The notes under the pieces were generated by a model that was not told where the DNA came from, made no database searches, and was given only the letters and a program-made list of their open reading frames with translations. The translations under genes were made by a program, and so were the position numbers. Below are positions 51,820 to 61,046 of a stretch of 64,000 nucleotides of DNA, in pieces. The first letter of the stretch is position 1. Each line of letters opens with the position of its first letter. Origin of the DNA: JAIUNP01 sp020161975 (lineage in GTDB: Bacteria; Pseudomonadota; Alphaproteobacteria; Rhizobiales; Beijerinckiaceae); NCBI GenBank assembly GCA_036745275.1, contig DAIOGK010000002.1, forward strand, positions 1 through 64,000, given 5' to 3'.

Positions 51820-51881
51820 TTCTGCCACCCGGCAGCGGCCGTATTCAGCGCCGGTTGACAAGCGGAACAAAGCGTCTGATT

Positions 51882-51917
51882 ATTCCGTTATAATGTGATT
51901 AATCCACAATAATGGAA
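51882..51917. promoter_or_regulatory. inverted repeat upstream of the dpp-like operon, putative IclR operator
   Basis: TTCCGTTAT (51883-51891) and ATAATGGAA (51909-51917) form an 8-of-9 inverted repeat ending 8 bp before the binding-protein ATG. The 15 bases 51882-51896, read on the minus strand, match 57938-57952 at 13 of 15 positions. The second site lies in the promoter between the IclR gene and the SelA-like gene. Confidence 0.55.
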
Positions 51918-51925
51918 CATGGGAG

Positions 51926-53458
51926 ATGCCGATGATCCGTCCGTTGCGCTATGTGCTCGCGCTGGCCCTTCTCGCCTTGCCAACTTATGCGCCTGCCCAG
52001 GACAAGGGGGGCGTTGTCACGGTGGCGACGGTGGGCGAGCCGCCGACGCTCGATCCAATGATCTCGACCGCCGATCTTGTCGGCATGATCACCCAGCATA
52101 TGTTCGAAACGCTCTACACGTTCGACAAGGCCTGGGGCGTGACCCCGCTTCTCGCCGACAAGCTCCCCGAGATCAGCGCCGACGGCAAGACCTACCGCAT
52201 CGTGCTGCGCGGCGGCGTCAAGTTCCACGATGGCAGCGACATGACCTCGGAGGATGTCGTCGCCTCGCTCAACCGATGGATGAAGCTCGCCTCGCGCGGC
52301 AAGCAGGCCGCCGGCTTCATCGAGGGTGTCAGCGCGGACGGACCGGGCGCGGTCGTCATCAAGCTCAAGCAACCCTATGCGCCGCTCTCCGCCCTTCTCG
52401 CTTTCAACAACTCCGCCGCCATCATCCTGCCGAAGGGCAAGCAGGAGGATCAACTCAAGGATCTCGTGGGCACTGGCCCCTACATGCTCAAGGAACGCAA
52501 GGCCGACCAGTACATCCAGCTTGTCCGCTTTGACGGCTACAAGCCGCGCGAGGGTGCGGCGGACGGCTATGGCGGCGCCCGGCGTCCGCTGCTCGACGAG
52601 GTGCGCTTCGTGCCGGTGCCCGATGCCAATACGCGCATCGAATCCGCTGTATCCGGTCAGTACAACTACATCGATTCCATTCCGGTCGAGGCCTTCGACA
52701 AGGTGAAGGCCTCCGCCGCCTCCCAGCCGGTGGTGCTGAAGCCCTTCGGCTATCCGGTGTTCGTGTTCAACACTGCCGAGGGGGTGGGCAAGGCGGTGGG
52801 TGTGCGCAAGGCCATCCGCACGGCGCTGAACATGGAGGACATGCTCGCCGCCGCCTTCGGCAGCCCCGAGTTCTTCGGGCTCGACGGTGCCATCTATCCC
52901 AAGGGCTTTGTCTGGCACACCGAAGCGGGGGTTGCCGGCAACTACAACGTCAACGAGGCGGACAAGGCCAAGACCTCAGCCCGCGCCGCCGGCTACAAGG
53001 GCGAGCCCGTCCGCATCCTCACCAGCCGGCAATACGAGTTCCACTACAAGATGGCGCAGGTGGCTGCCGAGTACCTCAAGCTGGCCGGCTTCACCGTTGA
53101 GTTGCAGGTTGTCGACTGGGCGACGCTGACCCAGCGCCGCACCGACAAGGCGCTGTGGGACATCTACATCACCCACAGCCCGTTCCTTCCCGAGCCGGCG
53201 TTGATCGGTTCGCTCTCGACCAGCGCGCCGGGCTGGTGGGATACCCCGGCCCGCAAAACCGCGGTGGAGGCCTTCACCTCGCAATCGGATCCTGCCAAAC
53301 GGATCGCCGCCTGGGCCAATGTGCAAAAGGTCATCTACGACGAGGTGCCCTTCATCAAGATCGGCAATTTCAACGCCATTTCCGCCAAGGGCGCGAAGCT
53401 CGAAGGGGTCGTGCCGGCTCCCTGGCCTTACTTCTGGAACGTGACGCTGAAGAAGTGA
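51926..53458 (+). CDS. ABC transporter dipeptide/opine-type solute-binding protein
   Basis: This 510-aa periplasmic protein has a signal peptide (MPMIRPLRYVLALALLALPTYAPAQ). It has the family-5 binding-protein landmarks: VTVATVGEPPTLDPMISTAD, ISADGKTYRIVLRGGVKFHDGSDMTSEDVVASLNRW, LVGTGPYMLKERK, RKAIRTALNMEDMLAAAFG and VELQVVDWATLTQRRTDKALWD. GGGAG precedes the start. It supplies ligands, peptides or modified amino acids, to the permeases downstream. Confidence 0.93.
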   Translation: MPMIRPLRYVLALALLALPTYAPAQDKGGVVTVATVGEPPTLDPMISTADLVGMITQHMFETLYTFDKAWGVTPLLADKLPEISADGKTYRIVLRGGVKFHDGSDMTSEDVVASLNRWMKLASRGKQAAGFIEGVSADGPGAVVIKLKQPYAPLSALLAFNNSAAIILPKGKQEDQLKDLVGTGPYMLKERKADQYIQLVRFDGYKPREGAADGYGGARRPLLDEVRFVPVPDANTRIESAVSGQYNYIDSIPVEAFDKVKASAASQPVVLKPFGYPVFVFNTAEGVGKAVGVRKAIRTALNMEDMLAAAFGSPEFFGLDGAIYPKGFVWHTEAGVAGNYNVNEADKAKTSARAAGYKGEPVRILTSRQYEFHYKMAQVAAEYLKLAGFTVELQVVDWATLTQRRTDKALWDIYITHSPFLPEPALIGSLSTSAPGWWDTPARKTAVEAFTSQSDPAKRIAAWANVQKVIYDEVPFIKIGNFNAISAKGAKLEGVVPAPWPYFWNVTLKK

Positions 53459-53566
53459 GCCTGAACCGGCGGCGGGCTCTCCCACGCCGCCGGGTCACGC
53501 CGGGCCCTGATACCCCCGTCAGGGTCCGGTGTGATCGCCCCGTCCTCGAACAATCCCGAGGTGACC

Positions 53567-54508
53567 ATGCTGCGTTACATCCTGCAGCGCATCGCCGGCA
53601 TGATCGTGGTCATGGCGCTGGTCGTTACCATCGTCTTCGTGATCGTGCGCGTTACGCCGGGCGACCCTGCCGCCGTGATGCTCGGGCCGGAGGCGCAAGC
53701 CCAGGATGTCGCCGAGCTGCGGGCCCGGCTTGGTCTCGATCGTTCGATTTTCACGCAATACGTCCTTTATGTCGGACAGTTGCTCAGGGGCGATCTTGGC
53801 CAGTCGATCTTTCTCGACATGCCGGTGGCCTCAGCCCTGGCTGATCGGGCGGAACCGACCCTTTCGCTCACCATCATGGCGCTGCTCATCGCCAGCGCGA
53901 TTGCGCTGCCCATCGGCATCTACGCCGCCTACCGGCGTGGCTCGCTGTTCGATCAGGCGGCGACGACGCTGGCGATGCTCGCGGCCTCGATCCCCGGCTT
54001 CTGGCTGGGGCTGATCCTGATGCAGATCTTCGCGGTGCGGCTCCAGATCCTGCCCGTCTCGGGCTATGGCGGGCCGGATGCGAGCTTTCTCGACCGGATG
54101 CGGCATCTCATCCTGCCGGCGGTGGCGCTGGGGCTTGTCTCCTCGGCGCTGATCCTGCGTTTCACGCGCGCTTCGATGCTCGATGTGCTCGGCGACGACT
54201 ACATCCGCACCGCCCGCGCCAAGGGAGTCGCCGAGCCGCGTGTCGTGCTGCGCCATGCGCTCAAGAATGCGCTGATCCCGATCCTGACCGTGCTGGGGCT
54301 CACGGCTGCCGTGCTGATTTCCGGCGCGGTGGTGACGGAAACCGTGTTCAGCCTGCCGGGTATCGGCAATCTCGTCGTCTCGGCGGTTCTCAGGCGCGAT
54401 TACCCGGTCATTCAGGGCGCATTGTTAGTGATCGCGGCGCTCTACGTACTGATCAATTTTGCCATCGATATGCTTTACCTGCTGGTTGACCCGAGGGTGC
54501 GCTACTGA
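53567..54508 (+). CDS. ABC transporter permease (DppB type)
   Basis: This 313-aa inner-membrane protein has the DppB start MLRYILQRIAGMIVVMALVVTIVFVIVRVTPGDPA and the EAA loop DYIRTARAKGVAEPRVVLRHALKNALIPILT. ATG 53567 follows GAGGTGA; an earlier in-frame GTG at 53531 is less likely. Its TGA overlaps the next ATG (ATGA at 54508). Confidence 0.94.
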   Translation: MLRYILQRIAGMIVVMALVVTIVFVIVRVTPGDPAAVMLGPEAQAQDVAELRARLGLDRSIFTQYVLYVGQLLRGDLGQSIFLDMPVASALADRAEPTLSLTIMALLIASAIALPIGIYAAYRRGSLFDQAATTLAMLAASIPGFWLGLILMQIFAVRLQILPVSGYGGPDASFLDRMRHLILPAVALGLVSSALILRFTRASMLDVLGDDYIRTARAKGVAEPRVVLRHALKNALIPILTVLGLTAAVLISGAVVTETVFSLPGIGNLVVSAVLRRDYPVIQGALLVIAALYVLINFAIDMLYLLVDPRVRY

Positions 54509-55377
54509 TGACAGACGCAAGCGCCGCCCTGCCCGTCCCCGAACGCTTCCGCTTCCTGCGCCAGCTGATGCGCCGGCGCACCGTGGCTGTCGGGCTGATC
54601 ATTCTCGCTCTCTTCGTGCTGCTGGCTGTTTTTGCGCCGCTGGTCGCGCCTTATGCACCGGGCAAACTCTCCATCGCCAACCGGCTGAAGCCACCCTCCG
54701 GCCTTCACTGGTTCGGCACCGACGAGTTCGGGCGCGATGTCTTCTCGCGCACGATCTTCGCGGGGAGGCTGTCGCTGTCGGTCGGCGCGGCGGTGGTGGT
54801 GCTGTCCGCGATGATCGGGGTGACGCTGGGGCTGCTCGCCGGCTTCTTCCGCCGGCTCGATACGCCGATTGCCCGGCTGATCGATGCGATGATGGCCTTC
54901 CCCGATATCCTGCTCGCCATCGCGCTGGTGGCCGCGCTCGGCCCCTCGCTGCTGACGGTGATCGTCGCGCTGTCGGTGGTCTATGCGCCGCGCCTTGCCC
55001 GCATCGTGCGCGCCTCCACGCTGGTCATCCGCGAGTTACCCTATGTTGAAGCGGCCCGTGCCCTTGGCATCTCGACGCCGCATATCATGACGCGGCATGT
55101 GCTGCGCAACCTGCTCTCGCCCATTCTGGTGCAGGCCACCTTCATCTTCGCCTCAGCCATGCTCGCGGAAGCCGGCCTCTCCTTCCTCGGCCTCGGCGTT
55201 TCGCCGGAAATCCCGACCTGGGGCACGATGATCGCCGCCGGGCGGCAATATATCGGCCAGGCCGACTGGATGACCTATTTCCCGGGCTTTGCCATCATTC
55301 TCTCGGTGCTGTCATTGCAGATGGTCGGCGACGGCCTGCGCGACATGCTCGACCCAAAACTGCGCAAGGATCTATGA
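54508..55377 (+). CDS. ABC transporter permease (DppC type)
   Basis: This 289-aa inner-membrane protein has the DppC landmarks: HWFGTDEFGRDVFSRTIFAGRLSL, VEAARALGISTPHIMTRHVLRNLLSPILV and LSFLGLGVSPEIPTWGTMIAAGRQYI. It pairs with the upstream permease. The amidohydrolase gene starts 2 bp after its stop, linking transport and catabolism in one transcript. Confidence 0.94.
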   Translation: MTDASAALPVPERFRFLRQLMRRRTVAVGLIILALFVLLAVFAPLVAPYAPGKLSIANRLKPPSGLHWFGTDEFGRDVFSRTIFAGRLSLSVGAAVVVLSAMIGVTLGLLAGFFRRLDTPIARLIDAMMAFPDILLAIALVAALGPSLLTVIVALSVVYAPRLARIVRASTLVIRELPYVEAARALGISTPHIMTRHVLRNLLSPILVQATFIFASAMLAEAGLSFLGLGVSPEIPTWGTMIAAGRQYIGQADWMTYFPGFAIILSVLSLQMVGDGLRDMLDPKLRKDL

Positions 55378-55378
55378 C

Positions 55379-56584
55379 ATGACCCAAGGAACGGGATGCC
55401 CCCTGTTTCTCGCCAATGTGAAGCCGGTCTGCTTCGGCCACGGTGCGCCTTCCGGTGCCATCGACATTTTGATTGGTGCCGATGGGCGGGTCGAGAAGAC
55501 CGGGGCAGGGCTGGCGACGCCGCCAGGCGCGACCCGCATCGACGGCAAGGGCGCCTATGTCTCGCCCGGCTGGGTCGATCTGCATGTCCATATCTGGCAT
55601 GGCGGAACGGATGTCTCGATCCGCCCGCGCGAATGCGGCGCCGAACGGGGCGTGACCACGCTCGTTGATGCCGGCTCGGCGGGCGAGGCGAATTTCCACG
55701 GCTTCCGCGAATACATTATCGAGCCAGCGAAGGAGCGCATCAAGGCCTTCCTCAACCTCGGCTCGATCGGGCTCGTTGCCTGCAACCGCGTGCCCGAACT
55801 CCGCAGCATCCAGGACATCGACATCGACCGGATCATCGAGGTCTATGGCGAGAACAAGGAGCATATTGTCGGCATCAAGGTGCGCGCGAGCCATGTCATT
55901 ACCGGCTCCTGGGGCATCACGCCGGTCAAGGTCGGCAAGAAGATCGCCAAGATCCTCAAACTGCCGATGATGGTGCATGTCGGCGAGCCCCCTGCCCTTT
56001 ATGACGAGGTGCTGGAGGTGCTGACGGCGGGCGATGTCGTCACCCACTGTTTCAACGGCAAGGCCGGCTCCTCGATCATGGAGGACGAGGACCTCTTCGG
56101 CCTCGCAGAGCGCTGCGCGAAGGAGGGCGTCCGGCTCGACATCGGCCATGGCGGCGCGTCCTTCTCCTTCAAGGTGGCGGAGGCGGCGATCAGCCGCGGG
56201 CTGATGCCCTTCTCCATCTCGACGGACCTGCACAATCGCTGCATGAATTTCCCCGTCTGGGATCTCGCCACCACCATGTCGAAGCTTCTTTCGGTGGGGA
56301 TGCCCTTCGAGGCGATCATCAACGCCGTCACCCATGCGCCGGCATCCGTGATCAAGCTCTCGCTGGCCGATGGTCTCTCGCCTGGAACGCGCGCCGAGTT
56401 TACCGTGTTCGATCTTGTCGACGGCGATCTCGAGGCGACCGATTCCAACGGCGATGTCTCGCGGCTCACGCGTCTGTTCGAGCCACGCCATGCCGTGATC
56501 GGTGCCGAAACCATTACGGCGAGCCGCTACGTTCCCCAGCCCCGACGCCTCGTGCGCCACAGCCACGGCCTCTCCTGGCGCTAG
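55379..56584 (+). CDS. amidohydrolase/deacetylase-type metallohydrolase
   Basis: This 401-aa cyclic-amidohydrolase-like protein has the binuclear metal site DLHVHIWHGG (about residues 63-72) after a YVSPGWV beta-sandwich strand. It also shows VGIKVRASHVI with a candidate carbamylated Lys, MMVHVGEPP, VVTHCFNGKAGS and SISTDLHNRC with the catalytic Asp. This subgroup is often encoded next to a SelA-like PLP enzyme, as here. It probably deacylates or opens an imported N-acyl amino acid or amino-sugar derivative. It is not a dihydroorotase by context. Confidence 0.85.
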   Translation: MTQGTGCPLFLANVKPVCFGHGAPSGAIDILIGADGRVEKTGAGLATPPGATRIDGKGAYVSPGWVDLHVHIWHGGTDVSIRPRECGAERGVTTLVDAGSAGEANFHGFREYIIEPAKERIKAFLNLGSIGLVACNRVPELRSIQDIDIDRIIEVYGENKEHIVGIKVRASHVITGSWGITPVKVGKKIAKILKLPMMVHVGEPPALYDEVLEVLTAGDVVTHCFNGKAGSSIMEDEDLFGLAERCAKEGVRLDIGHGGASFSFKVAEAAISRGLMPFSISTDLHNRCMNFPVWDLATTMSKLLSVGMPFEAIINAVTHAPASVIKLSLADGLSPGTRAEFTVFDLVDGDLEATDSNGDVSRLTRLFEPRHAVIGAETITASRYVPQPRRLVRHSHGLSWR

Positions 56585-56605
56585 TATTTTACCAAGGTCA
56601 TTGCC

Positions 56606-57100
56606 ATGCCCAAGCCCCTCGCCCGTGCCTCTTCCGCCGAAACGCCCTACACCCGGCTGGCCTCGCTTAACATCGTGCTGCCGCCGGCCCCGCCGCCCAT
56701 CGCCAATTTCCTGACGCATGTGCAGGAAGGCAACCTGCTCTTCCTCTCCGGCCAGGGACCACGCGAGGTCAACGGACGGCTGCATTCGGGGAAGGTGGGG
56801 CAGGATGTGACGGTTCAGGAGGCCTATGCCAGCGCCCGGCTCACCGGCGTCAATCTTCTTTCCGTGATGCACGAGGCGCTCGGCTCGCTTACCCGCGTGA
56901 AACGCATCGTCAAGCTGCTCGGCATGGTCAATGCGGGGCCGGACTTCACCGATCACCCGCAGGTGATCAACGGCTGTTCGGATCTTTTCGTTGCGGTGTT
57001 CGGCGAGCGCGGCCGCCATGCCCGCTCGGCAGTGGGCATGGGCTCGCTGCCGGGCAACATCCCGGTCGAGATCGAAGCCGTCATCGCGGTCGAGGATTAG
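56606..57100 (+). CDS. Rid-family (YjgF/YER057c/UK114) protein
   Basis: This 164-aa protein has a RidA-like trimeric fold: NLLFLSGQGPREVNGRLHSGKVGQDVTVQEAYASARLTGVNLLSVM, RIVKLLGMVNAGPDFTDHPQVINGCSDLFVAVFGERGRHARSAVGMGSLPGNIPVEIEAVI. RidA proteins hydrolyse reactive enamines and imines released by PLP enzymes. Here the Arg of the canonical site appears in HARSAVG. It matches the PLP enzyme of the same cluster. Confidence 0.9.
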   Translation: MPKPLARASSAETPYTRLASLNIVLPPAPPPIANFLTHVQEGNLLFLSGQGPREVNGRLHSGKVGQDVTVQEAYASARLTGVNLLSVMHEALGSLTRVKRIVKLLGMVNAGPDFTDHPQVINGCSDLFVAVFGERGRHARSAVGMGSLPGNIPVEIEAVIAVED

Positions 57101-57106
57101 GCAATT

Positions 57107-57913
57107 TCAATGGTCGCGCCAGCCCATCAACGTCTCGATCCGTTCAGCGGCCTCACGCACGAGGGCGGCATAGGTCGTGCCGTCAGCGGTAGCCTTCTGC
57201 TCGGCAAGAACGATGGAGATGGTTGCCACGCACATGCCAGTGCCGTCGCAGATCGGGGCAGCGATGCAGCCGACCGAAAAATCCGATTCACCCGTCTGGA
57301 TCGACAGGCGCTCTGCGAAAGCGCGGCCTGCCCCATCGGACAATGTTTTTGGGTCAGTTACGGCCTTGCGGGTGGGCGAGGGCCGGGCGCAGCGCGAAAA
57401 CAGGGCGATGCGTTCTGCTTCCGGCATCCAGCCCGTGAGCAGCCGGCCCGACGCGGTCCAGTTCAATGGCACGCGGGTGCCCACCCGCGAGACGACGCGG
57501 AAATGGCTTGGCCCATCGGCCATGGCCAGGACAAGCATGTGATCGTTGTCGCGTCCGCAGAGTTGCACCGTTTCCCCCGCCGCACGGCAAAGATCGTGCA
57601 TTTCCTCGGTGGCGACGCGCATGAAATCGAGCGAGCGGGCATAGGCGAGGCCGTAGTGATAGAGCCGCGCTCCGAGCCACACCGTCCCGTCCGCATTGCG
57701 GGTCAGCACCGACTTTTCAACCAGGCTGTCGATGATCGAGTAAACCGTCGAGAGCGGCGCGCCGACCGCCTTGGCGATGGTGTAAGGCGTTGCCGGCTCT
57801 CCGGTTTCGTAAAGGTGGTCGATGGCCTGCAGAGCGCGGTCGATGCCGCTGACACGCGAGCGCCGGCCCGTATCTTCCCCCGCTCCCTGCTCGACCCGTG
57901 CATCCACGTTCAT
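57107..57913 (-). CDS. IclR-family transcriptional regulator
   Basis: This 268-aa protein has an N-terminal winged helix (GIDRALQAIDHLYETGEPATPYTIAKAVGAPLSTVYSIIDSLVEKSVLTRNADGTVWLGARLYHYGLAY) and an IclR effector domain (ETVQLCGRDNDHMLVLAMADGPSHFRVVSRVGTRVPLNWTASGRLLTGW, GCIAAPICDGTGMCVATISIVL). It lies convergent with the Rid gene and divergent from the SelA-like gene. The motif at 57938 and its copy at 51882 suggest it controls the whole dpp-like set. Confidence 0.9.
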   Translation of the reverse strand: MNVDARVEQGAGEDTGRRSRVSGIDRALQAIDHLYETGEPATPYTIAKAVGAPLSTVYSIIDSLVEKSVLTRNADGTVWLGARLYHYGLAYARSLDFMRVATEEMHDLCRAAGETVQLCGRDNDHMLVLAMADGPSHFRVVSRVGTRVPLNWTASGRLLTGWMPEAERIALFSRCARPSPTRKAVTDPKTLSDGAGRAFAERLSIQTGESDFSVGCIAAPICDGTGMCVATISIVLAEQKATADGTTYAALVREAAERIETLMGWRDH

Positions 57914-57937
57914 CGTCTCCCGTTTCGGCAGGATATT

Positions 57938-57952
57938 ACATTATTACGGCAT
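57938..57952. promoter_or_regulatory. ACATTATWACGGMAT motif, putative IclR operator
   Basis: The sequence ACATTATTACGGCAT lies between the IclR ATG (57913) and the SelA-like ATG (57999). Its copy upstream of the dpp-like operon (51882-51896, opposite orientation) differs at two positions. Confidence 0.5.
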
Positions 57953-57998
57953 AGCGGGAAAGCATTGATCCTGCTGGCCGGTCTTGAGGGGTGTGCCC

Positions 57999-59195
57999 AT
58001 GTCCACTGATATTCGCCAAAAACTCGGCCTTCGCCCGGTCATCAACGTGTCCGGCACCATGACCAGCCTCGGTGCATCGATCATGGTGCCCGAAGCGATT
58101 GCAGCCATGACAGCGATCGCGCCGCAGTTTGTCGATATGAACGATCTCCAGCGCAAGGCCGGCGCCATCATCGCACGATTGACCGGGGCGGAGGCGGGCT
58201 TTGTCACGGCCTCCTGCTCCGCGGGCATTTCGCTGGCCGTGGCCGGCGCAATCACCGGCAACAATCTCCTTGCCATCGAGAAACTGCCCGAGGTCACGCC
58301 GCCAAAGAACGAGGTTCTGGTGCAGATGGGCCATGTCGTCAGCTATGGCGCACCGGTGGATCAGGCCATTCGCCTCGCTGGCGGCAAGGTGGTGATGATT
58401 GGCCAGGCGACGAGCACGCATCGCTACCATATGGAGCAGGCGATCACGGACAGGACGGCGGCGGCGGTCTATGTCGTCTCCCATCATGTCGTCGATTACG
58501 CGATGTTGCCGCTCAGCCAGTTCGTCGAGATTGCCCACGCGCGCGGTGTGCCGGTCATCGTCGATGCCGCATCCGAATACGACCTCAGGGGCTTTCTGGC
58601 GACGGGCGCCGATATCGCGCTCTATTCGGGCCACAAGTTCCTCGGCGGGCCGACTTCGGGCATCGTCGCGGGCCGGAAAGGCCTGGTGCGCAGCGCCTTT
58701 CTCCAGAACCTCGGCATCGGTCGCGGCATGAAGGTTGGCAAGGAGAGTATCGCCGGCGTGATGGCAGCGCTGGCGGCGTGGGAAACGCGCGATCATGCCG
58801 GCATCCGCGCCCGCGAAGCCGCCGCGCTTCACCTCTGGAAGGAGATGCTCGACACAAGGCCCGGCGTTTCCGCCACCATCGTTCCGGATCCGACCAAAAA
58901 CCCGCTCGACCGGCTTCAGGTCGCCATCGACCCGGAGGCGGCGCATATTACCGCCTGGGATCTGGCTGCTGCACTGAAGAACGGCTCGCCGCCGGTCATC
59001 GTGCGCGACCATGAGGTCGAGCACGGCTATTTCTTTCTCGACCCCTGCAATCTGCACCCCGGCGAGGAGGCCGTTGTGGCACGGCGCATTGGTGAGGAAC
59101 TGGATAAGGCGCAGGCTTCGAACAGCCTCATCGCGACGCCCTTCGACGATCTCGTCCGCCACCGCTTCGACAGCCTCGGCCGCTGGCCGGACTGA
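57999..59195 (+). CDS. SelA-like PLP-dependent enzyme
   Basis: This 398-aa fold-type I PLP enzyme has RPVINVSGTMTSLGASIMVPEAI at the N-terminus, AEAGFVTASCSAGISLAVAGAI, GVPVIVDAASEYDL with the PLP-binding Asp, and LYSGHKFLGGPTSGIVAGRK with the Schiff-base Lys. These are shared with selenocysteine synthase but also with D-glucosaminate-6-phosphate ammonia-lyase-type enzymes. With the amidohydrolase and Rid genes nearby, beta-elimination of an amino acid or amino-sugar acid is the more likely activity. ATG 57999 follows GAGGGG. Confidence 0.85.
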   Translation: MSTDIRQKLGLRPVINVSGTMTSLGASIMVPEAIAAMTAIAPQFVDMNDLQRKAGAIIARLTGAEAGFVTASCSAGISLAVAGAITGNNLLAIEKLPEVTPPKNEVLVQMGHVVSYGAPVDQAIRLAGGKVVMIGQATSTHRYHMEQAITDRTAAAVYVVSHHVVDYAMLPLSQFVEIAHARGVPVIVDAASEYDLRGFLATGADIALYSGHKFLGGPTSGIVAGRKGLVRSAFLQNLGIGRGMKVGKESIAGVMAALAAWETRDHAGIRAREAAALHLWKEMLDTRPGVSATIVPDPTKNPLDRLQVAIDPEAAHITAWDLAAALKNGSPPVIVRDHEVEHGYFFLDPCNLHPGEEAVVARRIGEELDKAQASNSLIATPFDDLVRHRFDSLGRWPD

Positions 59196-59216
59196 CAGGA
59201 CCTTGAGGAGCAGCCG

Positions 59217-61046
59217 ATGATCATCCCCGTGAACAGGCCGACAGTCGAGCCGGTGCTCGCGGTCCGCGACCTGACGACGTCCTTTATCGTTGATGGCCAG
59301 TGGAGATCCGTGGTGCGCAATGCGGCCTTCACGGTCGGGCCCGGCGAGACAGTCGCCATCGTTGGAGAATCGGGCTCGGGCAAATCCGTCACCTCGCTGT
59401 CGATCATGCGGCTTCTGCCGCCCGATACCAGCCGGATCGAGGGCAGTGTGCGACTTGGCGGGCGCGAACTCCTGACCCTGCCGGCGGCCGAGATGCGGAG
59501 CGTGCGCGGCAGGGATGTCGCTATGATCTTCCAGGAGCCGATGACCAGCCTTAACCCTCTGTTTACCATCGGCGACCAGATCTCCGAGGCCTTGCTCTGC
59601 CATTCGGATATGTCGGCGAAGGATGCACGGGCCGAGACGATCCGGCTTCTGGAAAAGGTTCGTATCCCTTCCGCAGCCTCGCGCTTCGACGAATATCCGC
59701 ACCGCTTTTCGGGCGGAATGCGCCAGCGTGTCATGATCGCCATGGCGCTTGCCTCGAAACCGAAACTGCTGATCGCGGATGAGCCGACGACGGCGCTCGA
59801 CGTGACCATCCAGGGGCAGATCCTCGACCTGATCAAGACGCTCCAGGAGGAGGAGGGAACCTCCGTCCTGTTCATCACCCATGACATGGGCGTCGTCGCC
59901 GAAATCGCCGACCGCACCGTCGTGATGTATCGCGGCGAGCAGGTTGAGACCGGGCCGACCGCCGATGTTTTTGCGCGTGGACGCCACCCCTACACCCGCG
60001 CGCTGCTTTCCGCCGTGCCGGTGCTCGGCTCGATGCAGGACGAACCCGAACCCCTGCGCTTTCCCGTCGTCGACATGGCAAGCGGCATCGCCCATCCCCC
60101 GCCCGCTTCGGTGGATACTGTGGCGGCGACAAAGCCGCCGGTGCTGCATGTGCGCAACCTCGTCAAGCGCTTCGACATCGCTTCGGGGCTGATGGGCCGG
60201 GTCAGTGGCCGCGTCCATGCGGTTGAAGATGTGTCCTTCGACCTTCACGCGGGGGAAACCCTGTCGCTGGTCGGAGAATCGGGGTGCGGCAAATCGACGA
60301 CCGGCCGGGCCATCATGCGCCTGATCGAACCCGACAGCGGTACCATTCAGGCGGGTGGGCAAGATGTCATGCGCCTCGACCGGGTCGGAATGCGCGAGAT
60401 GCGCCGCATCGTGCAAATGATCTTTCAGGACCCGTTTGCCAGCCTCAATCCGCGCATGACGGTGGGCGCGGCGATTGCCGAACCGTACATCGAACACGGA
60501 ATGGGCAACGCCAGGGAAGCTCGGACCGTGGTTGCCGATATGCTGGTGAAGGTGGGCCTGACACCGGATATGGCCAGCCGCTATCCGCATGAATTTTCAG
60601 GCGGCCAGCGCCAGCGCATTTGCATCGCCCGGGCGCTTGCGCTGGAGCCGCAGGTCATCATCGCGGACGAAAGCGTGTCCGCGCTCGATGTTTCGATCAA
60701 GGCACAGGTCATCAACCTGATGCTGGACCTGCAACAGAGCCTCAACCTCGCCTTCCTGTTCATCAGCCATGATATGGCGGTGGTCGAGCGCGTCAGCCAC
60801 CGGGTTGCAGTGATGTATCTTGGCGAGATCATCGAGATTGGCAGTCGCGCGGATGTCTTCGGCAATCCACAGCACGACTACACGAAAAAGCTGATTGCCG
60901 CCGTGCCGGTTCCGGATCCCTCCCGGCGTGGCACCCGGCGTGGCGGTGTGGCCGACGAACTCAAAAGCCCGATCCGGCCGGTCGATTATCATCCGGCGCC
61001 GCGACAGTATCGCGAGGTCTCGCCCGGCCATCTGGTCGCAGTGTGA
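59217..61046 (+). CDS. double ATPase subunit of a dipeptide-type ABC importer (DppD-DppF fusion)
   Basis: This 609-aa cytoplasmic protein carries two complete ABC domains, like GsiA. Walker A sites are GESGSGKS (about residue 50) and GESGCGKS (about residue 360). Signature motifs are FSGGMRQRV and FSGGQRQRI, with Walker B LLIADEPTTALD and VIIADESVSALD. It energises the binding protein and permeases at 51926-55377, from which it is separated by the catabolic genes and the IclR gene. It probably shares a transcript with the SelA-like gene 21 bp upstream. Confidence 0.95.
   Translation: MIIPVNRPTVEPVLAVRDLTTSFIVDGQWRSVVRNAAFTVGPGETVAIVGESGSGKSVTSLSIMRLLPPDTSRIEGSVRLGGRELLTLPAAEMRSVRGRDVAMIFQEPMTSLNPLFTIGDQISEALLCHSDMSAKDARAETIRLLEKVRIPSAASRFDEYPHRFSGGMRQRVMIAMALASKPKLLIADEPTTALDVTIQGQILDLIKTLQEEEGTSVLFITHDMGVVAEIADRTVVMYRGEQVETGPTADVFARGRHPYTRALLSAVPVLGSMQDEPEPLRFPVVDMASGIAHPPPASVDTVAATKPPVLHVRNLVKRFDIASGLMGRVSGRVHAVEDVSFDLHAGETLSLVGESGCGKSTTGRAIMRLIEPDSGTIQAGGQDVMRLDRVGMREMRRIVQMIFQDPFASLNPRMTVGAAIAEPYIEHGMGNAREARTVVADMLVKVGLTPDMASRYPHEFSGGQRQRICIARALALEPQVIIADESVSALDVSIKAQVINLMLDLQQSLNLAFLFISHDMAVVERVSHRVAVMYLGEIIEIGSRADVFGNPQHDYTKKLIAAVPVPDPSRRGTRRGGVADELKSPIRPVDYHPAPRQYREVSPGHLVAV

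Noticed and set aside
51899..52918. 339-codon minus-strand frame under the dpp-like binding protein
   Set aside because: The binding protein has a signal peptide and family motifs; the antisense frame has none.
55295..57019. 574-codon minus-strand frame
   Set aside because: Antisense to the amidohydrolase and Rid genes; composition typical of a shadow frame.
57936..60590. 884-codon open frame on the minus strand
   Set aside because: It lies antisense to the SelA-like and double-ATPase genes, both with full motifs. The translation is His/Arg/Asp-rich without domains, as expected of a shadow in GC-rich DNA.
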